DNA of 64,000 bases from Bacteroidota bacterium (GCA_018267275.1 JAFDYV010000003.1:372001-436000), one strand, 5' to 3'. Shown: positions 35,071 to 43,795, counted from the first letter of the stretch. The notes: generated from the letters alone by a model not told the origin. Numbers and translations: made by a program.

Positions 35071-36417
35071 ATGGCAACTATTGCTATTGAGAAGACAAAT
35101 GGGATGCACCCAACCTACGTGCTGTCAGTGCTGCTGTGGGCTGTCTTTTTTTCAGCCTGCACTTCGGGTAAAAAAGAAGAACACCACACACATCAAGAGG
35201 AATATACCTGCTCCATGCACCCACAGGTGATACAGGATAAACCGGGAACATGCCCCATCTGTGGAATGGATCTGGTAAAAAAGTCTAACCGGGGGAACGA
35301 GATGACGATTACAAAAGATTTGAAAGATCTCATCAAACCAACCAATACCTCGGTAGTCGCCAAAATTCAAACCACACATCCAGAGCGTAAGACTTTAGTG
35401 GTCGATGCAATGGCTTCCGGGATAATCAATTATGATACGCGCAAAACATATTCCATTCCGGTTCGCTTTGGAGGGCGAATTGAAAAATTGTTTTTAAAGT
35501 ATAACTACCAGCCGGTAAAGAAGGGCCAGGTGATTATGGAGGTATACAGCCCCGAACTCCTGACCGCACAACGTGAATTACTCTATGTGTTCAACCAACA
35601 AAAAGAAGATACGCAACTTCTGGATGCAAGCAAACAGAAACTTCTTTTGCTCGGACTTACCAAGGAGCAAATTGAAAAAGTTATTGCGGAGGGAAAAGAG
35701 ACATTTGCATTTCCAGTACTCAGCCCATACACCGGGTATATTGTAGAATCAACTGCCTCCCCTGAAGTGCAGCCATCAAGCTTGGCTCAACCGACCTCGA
35801 TGGGCGGTGGAGGAATGGGCAAAAAAACAAGTGGTATGCAAACATCCACTGCGATGGGTACCTCTTCATCGACATCGCTCCTTGGTCAGCAGATTTCGAT
35901 TCGCGAAGGAATGTATGTCACCACGGGGCAAAGTCTGTTTAAAGTGGTGGACGGCACCCGCCTTTGGGCAGAACTCTATTTTTCGGCCAATGAAGCGAAG
36001 CAAATCCGGAAAGGCGACTTGATGGAATTACACGTGAAAGGATCTGACGAGGTCATCCAGTCACGCATCGATTTTATCCAACCGTTTTTCAGCGAGGGCA
36101 AACAGTTTCTGCAAGTGCGTTCCTATTTAAGCGACAAGAACAATATCCTTCGTGTCGGTCAACTGGTCACTGCACGTCTCAATCAACCCCGTGCGCAATC
36201 ACTGTGGATACCAAAGATAGCGGTGCTTGATTTGGGTACTCAACACATTGTATTCATAAAAGACAAAGGGACTTTCACATCTTTTAGAATAAAGATCGGA
36301 TCGAAGTCAAGCGGATGGATCGAAGTCATCGAAGGATTGGATGAATCCTCTGAGATTGCCGCCAATGCGCAATACCTAGTGGATAGCGAAAGCTTTATAA
36401 AAGTTAAGAACCCATAA
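35071..36417 (+). CDS. RND adaptor B1 with N-terminal heavy-metal-binding domain
   Basis: From ATG 35071 the protein has 448 residues. The lipobox is FFSAC, followed by a His stretch (HHTHQEE) and a heavy-metal-binding module, YTCSMHPQVIQDKPGTCPIC then GMDLVKK. The adaptor core follows (GGRIEKLFLKYNYQPVKKGQ; YSPELLTAQRELLYVF). A long Met/Gly/Ser/Thr insertion (about 60 residues) sits in the lipoyl loop after SPYTGYIVES. The B2 adaptor gene lies 5 bases downstream. Confidence 0.88.
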   Translation: MATIAIEKTNGMHPTYVLSVLLWAVFFSACTSGKKEEHHTHQEEYTCSMHPQVIQDKPGTCPICGMDLVKKSNRGNEMTITKDLKDLIKPTNTSVVAKIQTTHPERKTLVVDAMASGIINYDTRKTYSIPVRFGGRIEKLFLKYNYQPVKKGQVIMEVYSPELLTAQRELLYVFNQQKEDTQLLDASKQKLLLLGLTKEQIEKVIAEGKETFAFPVLSPYTGYIVESTASPEVQPSSLAQPTSMGGGGMGKKTSGMQTSTAMGTSSSTSLLGQQISIREGMYVTTGQSLFKVVDGTRLWAELYFSANEAKQIRKGDLMELHVKGSDEVIQSRIDFIQPFFSEGKQFLQVRSYLSDKNNILRVGQLVTARLNQPRAQSLWIPKIAVLDLGTQHIVFIKDKGTFTSFRIKIGSKSSGWIEVIEGLDESSEIAANAQYLVDSESFIKVKNP

Positions 36418-36422
36418 GCACT

Positions 36423-38132
36423 ATGAATAAAATAATAAACTACATAGTGATCTTCGCTATCATGTCGATGATCGCATGTAATTCGAGAAAAGTTTCAGAA
36501 CAGGCGGCCGAGGCAAAGAAGACTTATACCTGTCCGATGCATCCGCAAATCATTCAGGACAAGCCGGGCACCTGCCCGATATGCGGCATGGATCTCGTGC
36601 CTGTGACCGCAGGAGGCGATAAGACAGAAGTAACCTTGAGCGAAAGCCAGGTTGAGTTGGCCAACATCACCGTACAGCCCTTGCGTGTTCAAGAAATTGG
36701 CAACAGCATACTTTTAAATGGAAGGCTAAGGGCAGATGAAAATCAAACAGAAATGATAAGTACGCGTGTACCCGGGCGGTTGGATAAACTCTTTCTTAAA
36801 GAGACCGGTGTGCGCATCACCCAAGGCCAAGTCATTTATGAAATCTACAGTGAACAACTGCTCACCTTTCAACAAGAATTTTTGTTGGCCCACGAACAGG
36901 CAAAATCAATTGACAACAAAAGATACCAGTCATATCTGCAAGCCGCTAAAAAGAAATTATGGTTATACGGTATGACAGAAGCTCAGATAAATGATTTGTC
37001 AAAGTCCAAAGTGACCAATCCTAGAATACAATTTGTGGCTCCTGCTGCGGGCATCATCACCGAAATAATGGTATCCGAAGGACAGTATGTTACAGAAGGC
37101 GCGGCTATTTACCGTCTTGAAAAATTGAACAAACTTTGGGTGGAGGCAGAGTTATACCCTCATGAAGCTTCCCTCATAAAATTGGGAGAACCCGTCACTA
37201 TTTATGTCAATGGGTTTGCAAATCATCCGATGGAGAGCACCGTAATTTTCCTTTCACCGGAGTATCGCCAAGGAAGCCAAATCTTTATTTTGAGAGCTGC
37301 GCTGTTTAATCCTGACTACCAATTTGTTCCCGGCATGCAGGCAGAAATAGTTTTCGAACACTCTAAAAAGAAAGCGTTGACACTTCCCGCTGATGCAGTG
37401 ATCCGTGAAGAGAATGGTGGACATGTTTATAGAAAGACTGGCAAAGGAATATTCAAAGCTCAAATGGTCACTACCGGCTTAGAGAATTTCAACAAAGTAG
37501 AAATCACGGGCGGTATTGAAGAAGGCGATAGTATAGTCGTCACCGGTGCCTATCTGCTGTACAGTGAAATTGTTTTAAAGAAGGGAGCCAATCCCATGGC
37601 TGGTCACCATCATGGACAAGGGACAGAGCAGGCAGCAACTTCATCACAGCGCACAACTAAGGTGGAAGAAAAACCCATTACTGTCGACCCGAGATTCTCA
37701 CAACAACTTGGAGCGGTCATCACATCTTATCTGAAAGTAAAAGATGCATTGGTTGCTTCCAATGCTAAAAATGCCTCAACTCAAATCTTAGAGGTTGCCA
37801 CAAAACTCAAGCAAGTTGACATGTCACTTCTCAAAGGGGATGCCCACATGAAATGGATGGAACAATTAAAAACGATGGAAGAGTCAATAAAACGGATTGA
37901 AGCTGACAAGGACATCGAAATTCAACGTGCGTCATTTTCACAACTAACCAATGCATTGTATGCTGCTATCAAAGTCTTTCAGGTGAAGGGACTTCAAGCC
38001 TACTATCAGTATTGCCCCATGGCGTTTGATAGTAAGGGTGCATACTGGATTAGCCGCGAAGAGCAAATCAGCAACCCCTATTTTGGTGAGCAGATGCTGC
38101 GCTGCGGGGAGACAAAAGAAACTTTAAAATAG
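36423..38132 (+). CDS. RND adaptor B2 fused to metal-binding and DUF3347 domains
   Basis: The 569-residue lipoprotein (lipobox MIAC) has three parts. A heavy-metal-binding module, YTCPMHPQIIQDKPGTCPIC then GMDLVP, spans about residues 36-62. The adaptor core (RVPGRLDKLFLKETGVRI; YSEQLLTFQQEFLLA; GIEEGDSIVVTGAYLLYSE) spans about 70-390. A His-rich linker (GHHHGQGTE) leads to a C-terminal DUF3347 domain (about 415-569) with YCPMAFDSKGAYWIS and NPYFGEQMLRCG. DUF3347 also occurs as separate proteins at 38978 and 41547, so this fusion links them to the pump. Confidence 0.88.
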   Translation: MNKIINYIVIFAIMSMIACNSRKVSEQAAEAKKTYTCPMHPQIIQDKPGTCPICGMDLVPVTAGGDKTEVTLSESQVELANITVQPLRVQEIGNSILLNGRLRADENQTEMISTRVPGRLDKLFLKETGVRITQGQVIYEIYSEQLLTFQQEFLLAHEQAKSIDNKRYQSYLQAAKKKLWLYGMTEAQINDLSKSKVTNPRIQFVAPAAGIITEIMVSEGQYVTEGAAIYRLEKLNKLWVEAELYPHEASLIKLGEPVTIYVNGFANHPMESTVIFLSPEYRQGSQIFILRAALFNPDYQFVPGMQAEIVFEHSKKKALTLPADAVIREENGGHVYRKTGKGIFKAQMVTTGLENFNKVEITGGIEEGDSIVVTGAYLLYSEIVLKKGANPMAGHHHGQGTEQAATSSQRTTKVEEKPITVDPRFSQQLGAVITSYLKVKDALVASNAKNASTQILEVATKLKQVDMSLLKGDAHMKWMEQLKTMEESIKRIEADKDIEIQRASFSQLTNALYAAIKVFQVKGLQAYYQYCPMAFDSKGAYWISREEQISNPYFGEQMLRCGETKETLK

Positions 38133-38136
38133 AGAT

Positions 38137-38274
38137 ATGGCTAAACCTTGTTGCGAAAATGGCGACCCCAAACCACCTTCCTTTTGGAAGACATGGTCAA
38201 GAAGAATAGTCTATGCTATTCTGATTGGAATCGTACTATTCGTTTTATGGAGTCAACTCATGCATCAACAATAA
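38137..38274 (+). CDS. 45-residue Cys-Cys single-span membrane protein
   Basis: This short frame starts 4 bases after the adaptor stop. It begins MAKPCCENGDPKPPSFWKTW and continues with a basic pair and one transmembrane helix (VYAILIGIVLFVLWSQL), ending LMHQQ. The vicinal Cys pair lies on the N-terminal, probably cytoplasmic side. Its TAA overlaps the ATG of the methyltransferase gene (TAATG), which supports real, coupled translation. I know no named family. A soft-metal-binding accessory of the pump is the natural guess. Confidence 0.7.
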   Translation: MAKPCCENGDPKPPSFWKTWSRRIVYAILIGIVLFVLWSQLMHQQ

Positions 38275-38954
38275 TGAACGATCAGAAAATGGCAGAAAAC
38301 AAAAACTATATACCCGCATTAAAGTACGACTGGCTTACAAAGGTCTATGACCCCGTGCTTCAATTCACGATGCCCGAGCGAGAGTTTAAGTCGGCCTTGA
38401 TCCGGCAAATGGAAATTAAACCGAATGATCGGGTTCTTGATTTTGGCTGCGGTTCGCTTACGCTCACCATCATGGCTGCGCAGAAGCATCCTCAAGCGCA
38501 ATTCTTTGGTGTAGATGTCGATAAGAAAATTATTTCCATCGCAAAGGAAAAGCTTTCAAAAACGGGCCTATCCATTGACGTGCAGCAATACGATGGCAAC
38601 AGACTTCCGTATCCAGACAACTCGTTCGATCACGTCATGTCAAGCCTGGTATTTCACCACCTCACGTTAAAACAAAAATATTCTGCATTAGAAGAAATCC
38701 ACCGAGTACTTAAACCCTCTGGCCAATTTCATATCGCTGATTTTGGTAAGCCCGCCAGTATTTTTCAGCGGGTTGGATTCTATTTGGTTCAATTACTAGA
38801 CGGATTTCAGACAACGACCGATAACATCCAGAATTTATTATCCAACGCCATCAAAGAAATTTTTCTGGGGTTAGAGGAGACTACGCATTTTAAAACGATG
38901 GTCGGCACCGTAAGACTTACCAAGGCAACAAAAAAGAACAACGCAATACTATAA
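38274..38954 (+). CDS. SAM-dependent class I methyltransferase
   Basis: From the coupled ATG at 38274 (226 residues) the protein has motif I VLDFGCGSLTLTIMA, motif II FFGVDVDKKII and the UbiE-like stretch LPYPDNSFDHVMSSLVFHHL, then EEIHRVLKPSGQFHIADFG. The frame is open upstream to 38148, but that part overlaps the Cys-Cys membrane protein gene. The substrate is unknown. It is cytoplasmic. Its place inside a metal operon suggests a small-molecule or metalloid methylation role, but no arsenic-type Cys triad is visible. Confidence 0.8.
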   Translation: MNDQKMAENKNYIPALKYDWLTKVYDPVLQFTMPEREFKSALIRQMEIKPNDRVLDFGCGSLTLTIMAAQKHPQAQFFGVDVDKKIISIAKEKLSKTGLSIDVQQYDGNRLPYPDNSFDHVMSSLVFHHLTLKQKYSALEEIHRVLKPSGQFHIADFGKPASIFQRVGFYLVQLLDGFQTTTDNIQNLLSNAIKEIFLGLEETTHFKTMVGTVRLTKATKKNNAIL

Positions 38955-38977
38955 TTAAACTTAAACATGTAACAATT

Positions 38978-39487
38978 ATGAAAACAAAAATGATGACGCT
39001 TTGCCTGGTTCTAGGTAGCTGGGCAACTTTTGCACAACACGATCATGCCAAACAGGGTGATCAAAAAAAAGAGGAGAATATGGTGATGTTCAAAGATGCC
39101 AACATCGGCAAAGCCTACGAGCATTACCTTCATCTGAAAGACGCTTTGGTTGCATCTAAATCTGATGAAGCGAAAAACGCAGCGGGTGAGTTGCAAAAAT
39201 CGTTGGCGGGCGTAACCAACGGCAAAATGGTAGCCGATGAAGCAGCCAAGATAGTTGCTGCAGCTAACCTGGATGATCAGCGCAAAGCATTTTCTGGTGT
39301 GAGCGACATGATGGCAATGCTCGTGAAGGGTGGAAAACTTTCTATGGGCATGATTTACCTGGAATATTGCCCGATGGCCAATGGCAATACCGGTGCCTCA
39401 TGGCTCTCCAACGAAAAGGCAATCAAAAATCCTTACTTCGGAGATAAAATGTTGAAATGCGGTAGTGTGAAGGAAATGATTCACTAG
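38978..39487 (+). CDS. Secreted DUF3347 protein
   Basis: The 169-residue protein has a signal peptide (cleavage near TFAQH), a His/Lys-rich linker and one DUF3347 domain. It has the family core YEHYLHLKDALVASKSDEAK and the C-terminal block YCPMANGNTGASWLS, NPYFGDKMLKCG. Two invariant Cys and several Met near them could bind copper in the periplasm. It is homologous to the end of the adaptor at 36423 and to the protein at 41547. Confidence 0.85.
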   Translation: MKTKMMTLCLVLGSWATFAQHDHAKQGDQKKEENMVMFKDANIGKAYEHYLHLKDALVASKSDEAKNAAGELQKSLAGVTNGKMVADEAAKIVAAANLDDQRKAFSGVSDMMAMLVKGGKLSMGMIYLEYCPMANGNTGASWLSNEKAIKNPYFGDKMLKCGSVKEMIH

Positions 39488-39562
39488 CGGGTGAAGGGTA
39501 GAGATGGAGTAAGATTACTGAAACATCTCTTTTTTCTATTTGAATCACCGCTGACACATGTA

Positions 39563-40042
39563 ATGAGTATGAAAAAGATACAGACCACCAAGCCTACCAA
39601 CACAGGCAGGAAAAGAAAAATGAAATGGGGTGACATAGCAATTACTGCATTTGCTATTGTAATGGTCGGAGGCACATTGCTATGGATAGCTGCACGCATT
39701 TATAATCAAGAAAGGGAAGAATTGGCCGCGCAAGAAAAATTTAACAGCTCACTGCCAGCAGCCGGAGTCGCCATTGACCACAAGTTGGTGTGCATGGTCA
39801 ACAACACGTACATGGGCGTTGATCAAATTCCAGTAACGGTAACAAACAAAACGTACTACGGTTGCTGTGACAAGTGTGTTCGTGATCTGAACACAGATGA
39901 ATCAGTCCGTTTTGCGGTAGACCCGTATAGTCAAGCAGCAGTAGATAAAGCAAATGCCTTTATCACCATTAATCCGAATAAAAAGGGATCGATTTTGTAT
40001 TTCGAATCAGAACAGAACGCTAAAAACTATTTTAAAAAATGA
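39563..40042 (+). CDS. Membrane-anchored TRASH-like Cys protein
   Basis: From ATG 39563 the protein has 159 residues: a basic N-terminus, one transmembrane helix (ITAFAIVMVGGTLLWIAA) and an extracytoplasmic domain. That domain has Cys in KLVCMVNNTYMG and a triad in YYGCCDKCVRDL. This spacing resembles TRASH/YHS-like metal-binding folds. A longer frame begins at 39491 but adds an unlikely N-terminus. It overlaps the multicopper oxidase gene by 4 bases, so it may load or sense copper for that enzyme. Confidence 0.65.
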   Translation: MSMKKIQTTKPTNTGRKRKMKWGDIAITAFAIVMVGGTLLWIAARIYNQEREELAAQEKFNSSLPAAGVAIDHKLVCMVNNTYMGVDQIPVTVTNKTYYGCCDKCVRDLNTDESVRFAVDPYSQAAVDKANAFITINPNKKGSILYFESEQNAKNYFKK

Positions 40043-41523
40043 AACGCAGAGAATTTGTAAAACTATCGGCCGGTGCGGCCAGCCTATTGGCACTGCCCGC
40101 AGCCTTGCAGAGTTGCATGAATGAAATGAACATGGATATGAATATGGCAGCAGATGCCGTGCCCGTAATAGAAGGCGCATTCTCCGCACCGCTCTCATTT
40201 CCCGCAGTGACGACTACTAATTTTTCAATGACAGCCAAAAGCAATACGGCTGCGTTGCTTAATTCCCAAAGCACTTCGGTATTGGGTTACGCCACCGGCA
40301 TATTGGGGCCTACCATCAAAGTGAATACCGGTGCTACGGTTTCCATACCTTTCCAAAACCAGCTATCGGAAGAAACCAACATCCACTGGCATGGACTATT
40401 AGTGCCAGCCAACATGGACGGCCACCCGAAAGATTTGGTGAACAGTGGGGCGAATTTTAACTACAACCTGCCCATTGACCAACGTGCCGGCACCTACTGG
40501 TACCATCCACACCCGCATGGCAAAACAGCCAAGCAGGTGTTCATGGGGTTGGCCGGGTTCTTCATCGTAAATGATGCAGAAGAGCAGGCACTCAATTTAC
40601 CTTCGGGCGATCAGGAACTTCTCTTGGTCATTCAAGACAAGCGGATTAAAAATTCTCAATTGAACTACGCGCCCACCATGGGCGAGGTGATGACCGGCTA
40701 CACCGGGGAGTATATTCTGGTAAACGGAAGCAACGCTCCTTTCCACAATGTGGCTACACGCTATTACCGCCTCAGGGTGTTAAATGGTTCTACCGCCCGC
40801 GTGTATAACCTGGCTTTGAGTGATAACCGGGCTTTTGATGTGATTGGTGCCGATGGCGGCCTGCTTGCGCAGCCCGTTAGCGTTACCTCACTGATGCTCG
40901 CCCCCGGTGAGCGGGCCGATATTTTGGTGTCGTTTAAAAGTTACGCAATAGGCACAGAACTCTTTCTGGTGAATAAAACATTTAATGGCGGTGCGCAAGG
41001 CAAACAGGAATTCAAGATCATGAAGTTTGTTGTTAACCAGCAAGTGAATGATTCCTTTGTCAAGCCTGGTCAGTTATCAACTATTCAACCTTTGCCTGCC
41101 TCTTCTGCCGTGAAAACCCGCATCATGAAAATTAAAGGCATGATGGAAGGAAATGGAAACATGAACATGGGTGGTATGGGCAGCGGTATGCACACCATTA
41201 ACGATAAAGTATACGACCTCAACCGAGTGGATGAGACCGTAAAAGCGGGCGATACCGAGATTTGGGAATTTGATAACTCTGCGGGCGATGAGATTCACCC
41301 CATGCACATTCACGCAGTGCAATTCCAGGTACTTTCGCGCACGGGCGGAAGAGGCGCCCTCATTGCTACGGAGCAAGGTTGGAAGGACACCGTACTGGTG
41401 ATGCCGGGCGAGAAGGTGCGCGTGATCATGACCTTCCCGCAGAAAAAGGGCTTGTTCGTATTTCACTGCCATAACTTAGAACACGAAGACGATGGCATGA
41501 TGCTGAATTTTGAAATTGTTTGA
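40039..41523 (+). CDS. Multicopper oxidase, CueO-like, Tat-exported
   Basis: The 494-residue protein has a twin-arginine start (MKRREFVKLSAG) and a lipobox-like ALQSC at residues 22-26, so it may be a Tat lipoprotein. The Met-rich NEMNMDMNMAADA follows. Copper ligands are in place: NIHWHG (116-118), YHPHPHG (156-160), HPMHIHAVQFQ and FHCHNLEHEDDGMM. A short Met insert (GNMNMGGMGSGMH) precedes the last cupredoxin domain, as in CueO. It would oxidise Cu(I) to Cu(II) in the periplasm. Confidence 0.9.
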   Translation: MKRREFVKLSAGAASLLALPAALQSCMNEMNMDMNMAADAVPVIEGAFSAPLSFPAVTTTNFSMTAKSNTAALLNSQSTSVLGYATGILGPTIKVNTGATVSIPFQNQLSEETNIHWHGLLVPANMDGHPKDLVNSGANFNYNLPIDQRAGTYWYHPHPHGKTAKQVFMGLAGFFIVNDAEEQALNLPSGDQELLLVIQDKRIKNSQLNYAPTMGEVMTGYTGEYILVNGSNAPFHNVATRYYRLRVLNGSTARVYNLALSDNRAFDVIGADGGLLAQPVSVTSLMLAPGERADILVSFKSYAIGTELFLVNKTFNGGAQGKQEFKIMKFVVNQQVNDSFVKPGQLSTIQPLPASSAVKTRIMKIKGMMEGNGNMNMGGMGSGMHTINDKVYDLNRVDETVKAGDTEIWEFDNSAGDEIHPMHIHAVQFQVLSRTGGRGALIATEQGWKDTVLVMPGEKVRVIMTFPQKKGLFVFHCHNLEHEDDGMMLNFEIV

Positions 41524-41546
41524 TAAACATTAAACCTTCTTTACCA

Positions 41547-42125
41547 ATGAAAAAGATCATCATAATGGTAAGTCTGATTCTGTTTGCTGGCTCAGCAGCA
41601 GCCCAGCACGATCATGGCTCGGGGCATGCTAATATGCCTGCACACAATAAAAAGGAGACTGCTCACTCGCACCGTGCTGTGCCTGAATTTCAAGGGCAAC
41701 TCCGCGAAGCCTTTGCAACAAGTCTACAGCTAAAAGATGCGCTTATATTATCCGATGCAGCCAAGGCTGCAGAAGCTGTAGCCCAAATTCGGATTGCATT
41801 ATCGAAAGTGGATTTGACTCTGCTGAATGATGAAGCACTTATGGACTGGATGGGTTACTTGAAAATACTCAATGAGAATCTGGAACGGATTGAAGGCTCA
41901 AACGATCTCGCCATACAGCGCATTGCATTTTCTTCTTTCAGCGATGCACTATACAAGAGTTTGAAAGAATTGGGTGCCGGAGGTAAAATGGTTTACTACA
42001 TACAATGCCCCATGGCAAACAATAATGCCGGAGCATATTGGCTTAGCGATACCAAAGAAATTCGCAATCCTTATTTGGGGAACGAAATGCTTTCGTGCGG
42101 AAAAGTGAAAGAAACCATTCAATAA
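41547..42125 (+). CDS. Secreted DUF3347 protein, His-rich N-terminus
   Basis: From ATG 41547 the protein has 192 residues: a signal peptide (cleavage near AAAQH), a His-rich linker (HDHGSGHANMPAHNKKETAH) and a DUF3347 domain ending YIQCPMANNNAGAYWLS, NPYLGNEMLSCGKVKET. It is the third DUF3347 domain within 5 kb. Periplasmic copper binding is inferred from the His/Met/Cys content and neighbours. Confidence 0.85.
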   Translation: MKKIIIMVSLILFAGSAAAQHDHGSGHANMPAHNKKETAHSHRAVPEFQGQLREAFATSLQLKDALILSDAAKAAEAVAQIRIALSKVDLTLLNDEALMDWMGYLKILNENLERIEGSNDLAIQRIAFSSFSDALYKSLKELGAGGKMVYYIQCPMANNNAGAYWLSDTKEIRNPYLGNEMLSCGKVKETIQ

Positions 42126-42160
42126 ACATAAAGTAAACATCACCACTAAATTAAAATCGT

Positions 42161-42616
42161 ATGAAAACGTTAAGCTTAATCATTTTTCTTGCAACGGTCG
42201 CATTTTCGGTTCAAGGCCAGAAACCCAATGCTGACGATGTAGCCACTGTTGTCTCTACGCTGGAGGCATACAAGAAGGCCATTGAAAAACTGGATACAAC
42301 CGGAACAGGAAAACTCTTTGTGCCTAAATCAATCGTAATAGAATCAGGCAAGGTTGAAGGCAGGTACCAGGATTACCTGGCTCATCACCTGGGGCCTGAA
42401 CTCGGTGATTTTAAATCTTTCGCATTCAGCGACTATAAGGCTGATGTAACAGTCGATCTGCCCTACGCATTTGCTGTGGAGACCTATAAGTACACCATTG
42501 TTCTGAAAAAAGACAACTCTGTGATTGAGCGCAAAGGTGCTGCTACTACGATTCTTAGAAAGGAAAACGGGACTTGGAAAATATGGCAAACACACACATC
42601 AGCGCGCAGGCCATGA
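42161..42616 (+). CDS. Secreted NTF2/SnoaL-like protein
   Basis: The 151-residue protein has a signal peptide (cleavage near VQGQK) and an NTF2-like fold: VVSTLEAYKKAIEKLDTTGT as the first helices, then strands ending RKENGTWKIWQTHTS. This matches DUF4440/SnoaL-like proteins. No catalytic residues can be assigned. It is coupled to the next gene by an ATGA overlap. Confidence 0.7.
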   Translation: MKTLSLIIFLATVAFSVQGQKPNADDVATVVSTLEAYKKAIEKLDTTGTGKLFVPKSIVIESGKVEGRYQDYLAHHLGPELGDFKSFAFSDYKADVTVDLPYAFAVETYKYTIVLKKDNSVIERKGAATTILRKENGTWKIWQTHTSARRP

Positions 42617-43005
42617 GATCGAGCGTAATAATTTTATTTTACTGCGTTATGAGTCTCAACGGATCAGCACAGGTGCGAGCTGAGGAAATCCTTGGGCATT
42701 GGCTTACCGAAAAGGGTGATGCACACGTGCTTATTTACATCGAACGCGACATGTATGTTGGGAAAATTGTGTGGGTGAAGGACGAAAAGCAATCCGCCCA
42801 ACTGAACACGGTGATTCTCGCTGATTTCGTTTATGATGAGAAGGAAAAAGAATGGAACAGCGGCACCGTGTTTGAGCCCCGGCATGGCCACAAGTCATCT
42901 GGTTATCTCGTATTGAAAGATGCGAACACCCTCAAGGTAACCGGCTATAAAGGTTTTCGCTGGATCAGTGACTCAGAAATCTGGACGCGAGTGAATGCTC
43001 CCTGA
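42613..43005 (+). CDS. Secreted DUF2147 protein
   Basis: From ATG 42613 the protein has 130 residues: a signal peptide (cleavage near GSAQV) and the DUF2147 pattern, EILGHWLTEKGDAHVLIYIE, later KVTGYKGFRWISDSEIWTRV. DUF2147 proteins are small periplasmic beta-barrel-like proteins of unknown role. The start overlaps the previous stop (ATGA). A longer frame from 42574 lies inside the previous gene. It closes the third efflux and copper operon. Confidence 0.7.
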   Translation: MRSSVIILFYCVMSLNGSAQVRAEEILGHWLTEKGDAHVLIYIERDMYVGKIVWVKDEKQSAQLNTVILADFVYDEKEKEWNSGTVFEPRHGHKSSGYLVLKDANTLKVTGYKGFRWISDSEIWTRVNAP

Positions 43006-43073
43006 CAAGAAGTTTGATCTAAGTAAACCTAAAATGAAATCATCATACGTTATGCTAACTCTAAACTTTTAGA

Positions 43074-43776
43074 ATGAGAATCATTAAAAAATTTATTCAT
43101 ACACTGTTATCTATTTCAGGATTGATTCCAGAAAACACAACCCTCCTCAGGGGTTTTTTCTGGTTGAGCTCGGTTGCCTGGGCTATTTTTCTGCTTCCAA
43201 AGTTTGCGCGTCTTGACTATGCCGTTCTTTATTTTGCCATCAGCACACTTTTTTACATAGGTTTTATCTTTCTTGTCTTACCCCAGCAGGGACTGAGGCT
43301 CAAATGGATTGCTGCCGTGGGCGAAGAACAAGCCTATTTGCAATACGAGGGTATTTTGGCGTTTGCGTTCTTACACAATGGTGTATCCCTTGGTTTCATA
43401 AGCGAGAGTTCGCAAGCTAGTGGTTTTTGGGGCAACTTACCCCCTCTAGTAATGATGAGTATTGCGGCTATTTTATTTTTGACTGGCTTTGTTATAAAAC
43501 TATGGTCAGCCTGGTTGGTGGGCATACCCATTTACTATTGGAAGGATATGTTTTTAGGAAAAAAGATATGTGACTTTGTGGAGGCGGGACCGTATAAGTT
43601 TTTCAATAATCCCATGTATGGGGTTGGGCAGGTGCAGGTTTACGCTATTGCCATATACTACAATTCTATTTATTTATGGCCTCGCCTTTGGTGCCCTCAA
43701 TCAATTACTGGTTTTCTTTTTTTACTTCAAAGCAGAGAAACCCTTTATTAATCGCATGTATCTTAATAAATTATAA
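43074..43776 (+). pseudogene. PEMT-like membrane methyltransferase, frameshifted near the end
   Basis: About five transmembrane helices are followed by EAGPYKFFNNPMYGVGQ, typical of isoprenylcysteine/phosphatidylethanolamine-type methyltransferases. After NSIY (43662-43673) the frame goes into out-of-place sequence. The expected C-terminus (GLAFGALNQLLVFFFYF, then KAEKPFINRMYL) continues in another frame to a TAA at 43776. A TATT unit is duplicated at 43667-43674; removing one copy restores the reading frame. Either a recent 4-base slippage or a sequence error explains it. Confidence 0.7.
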
Positions 43777-43795
43777 CTAATTAAATATTGATGCT

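Noticed and set aside
38148..38273. N-terminal extension of the methyltransferase frame
   Set aside because: It runs through the Cys-Cys membrane protein gene in another frame; the ATG at 38274 is coupled to that gene's stop and gives a normal methyltransferase length.
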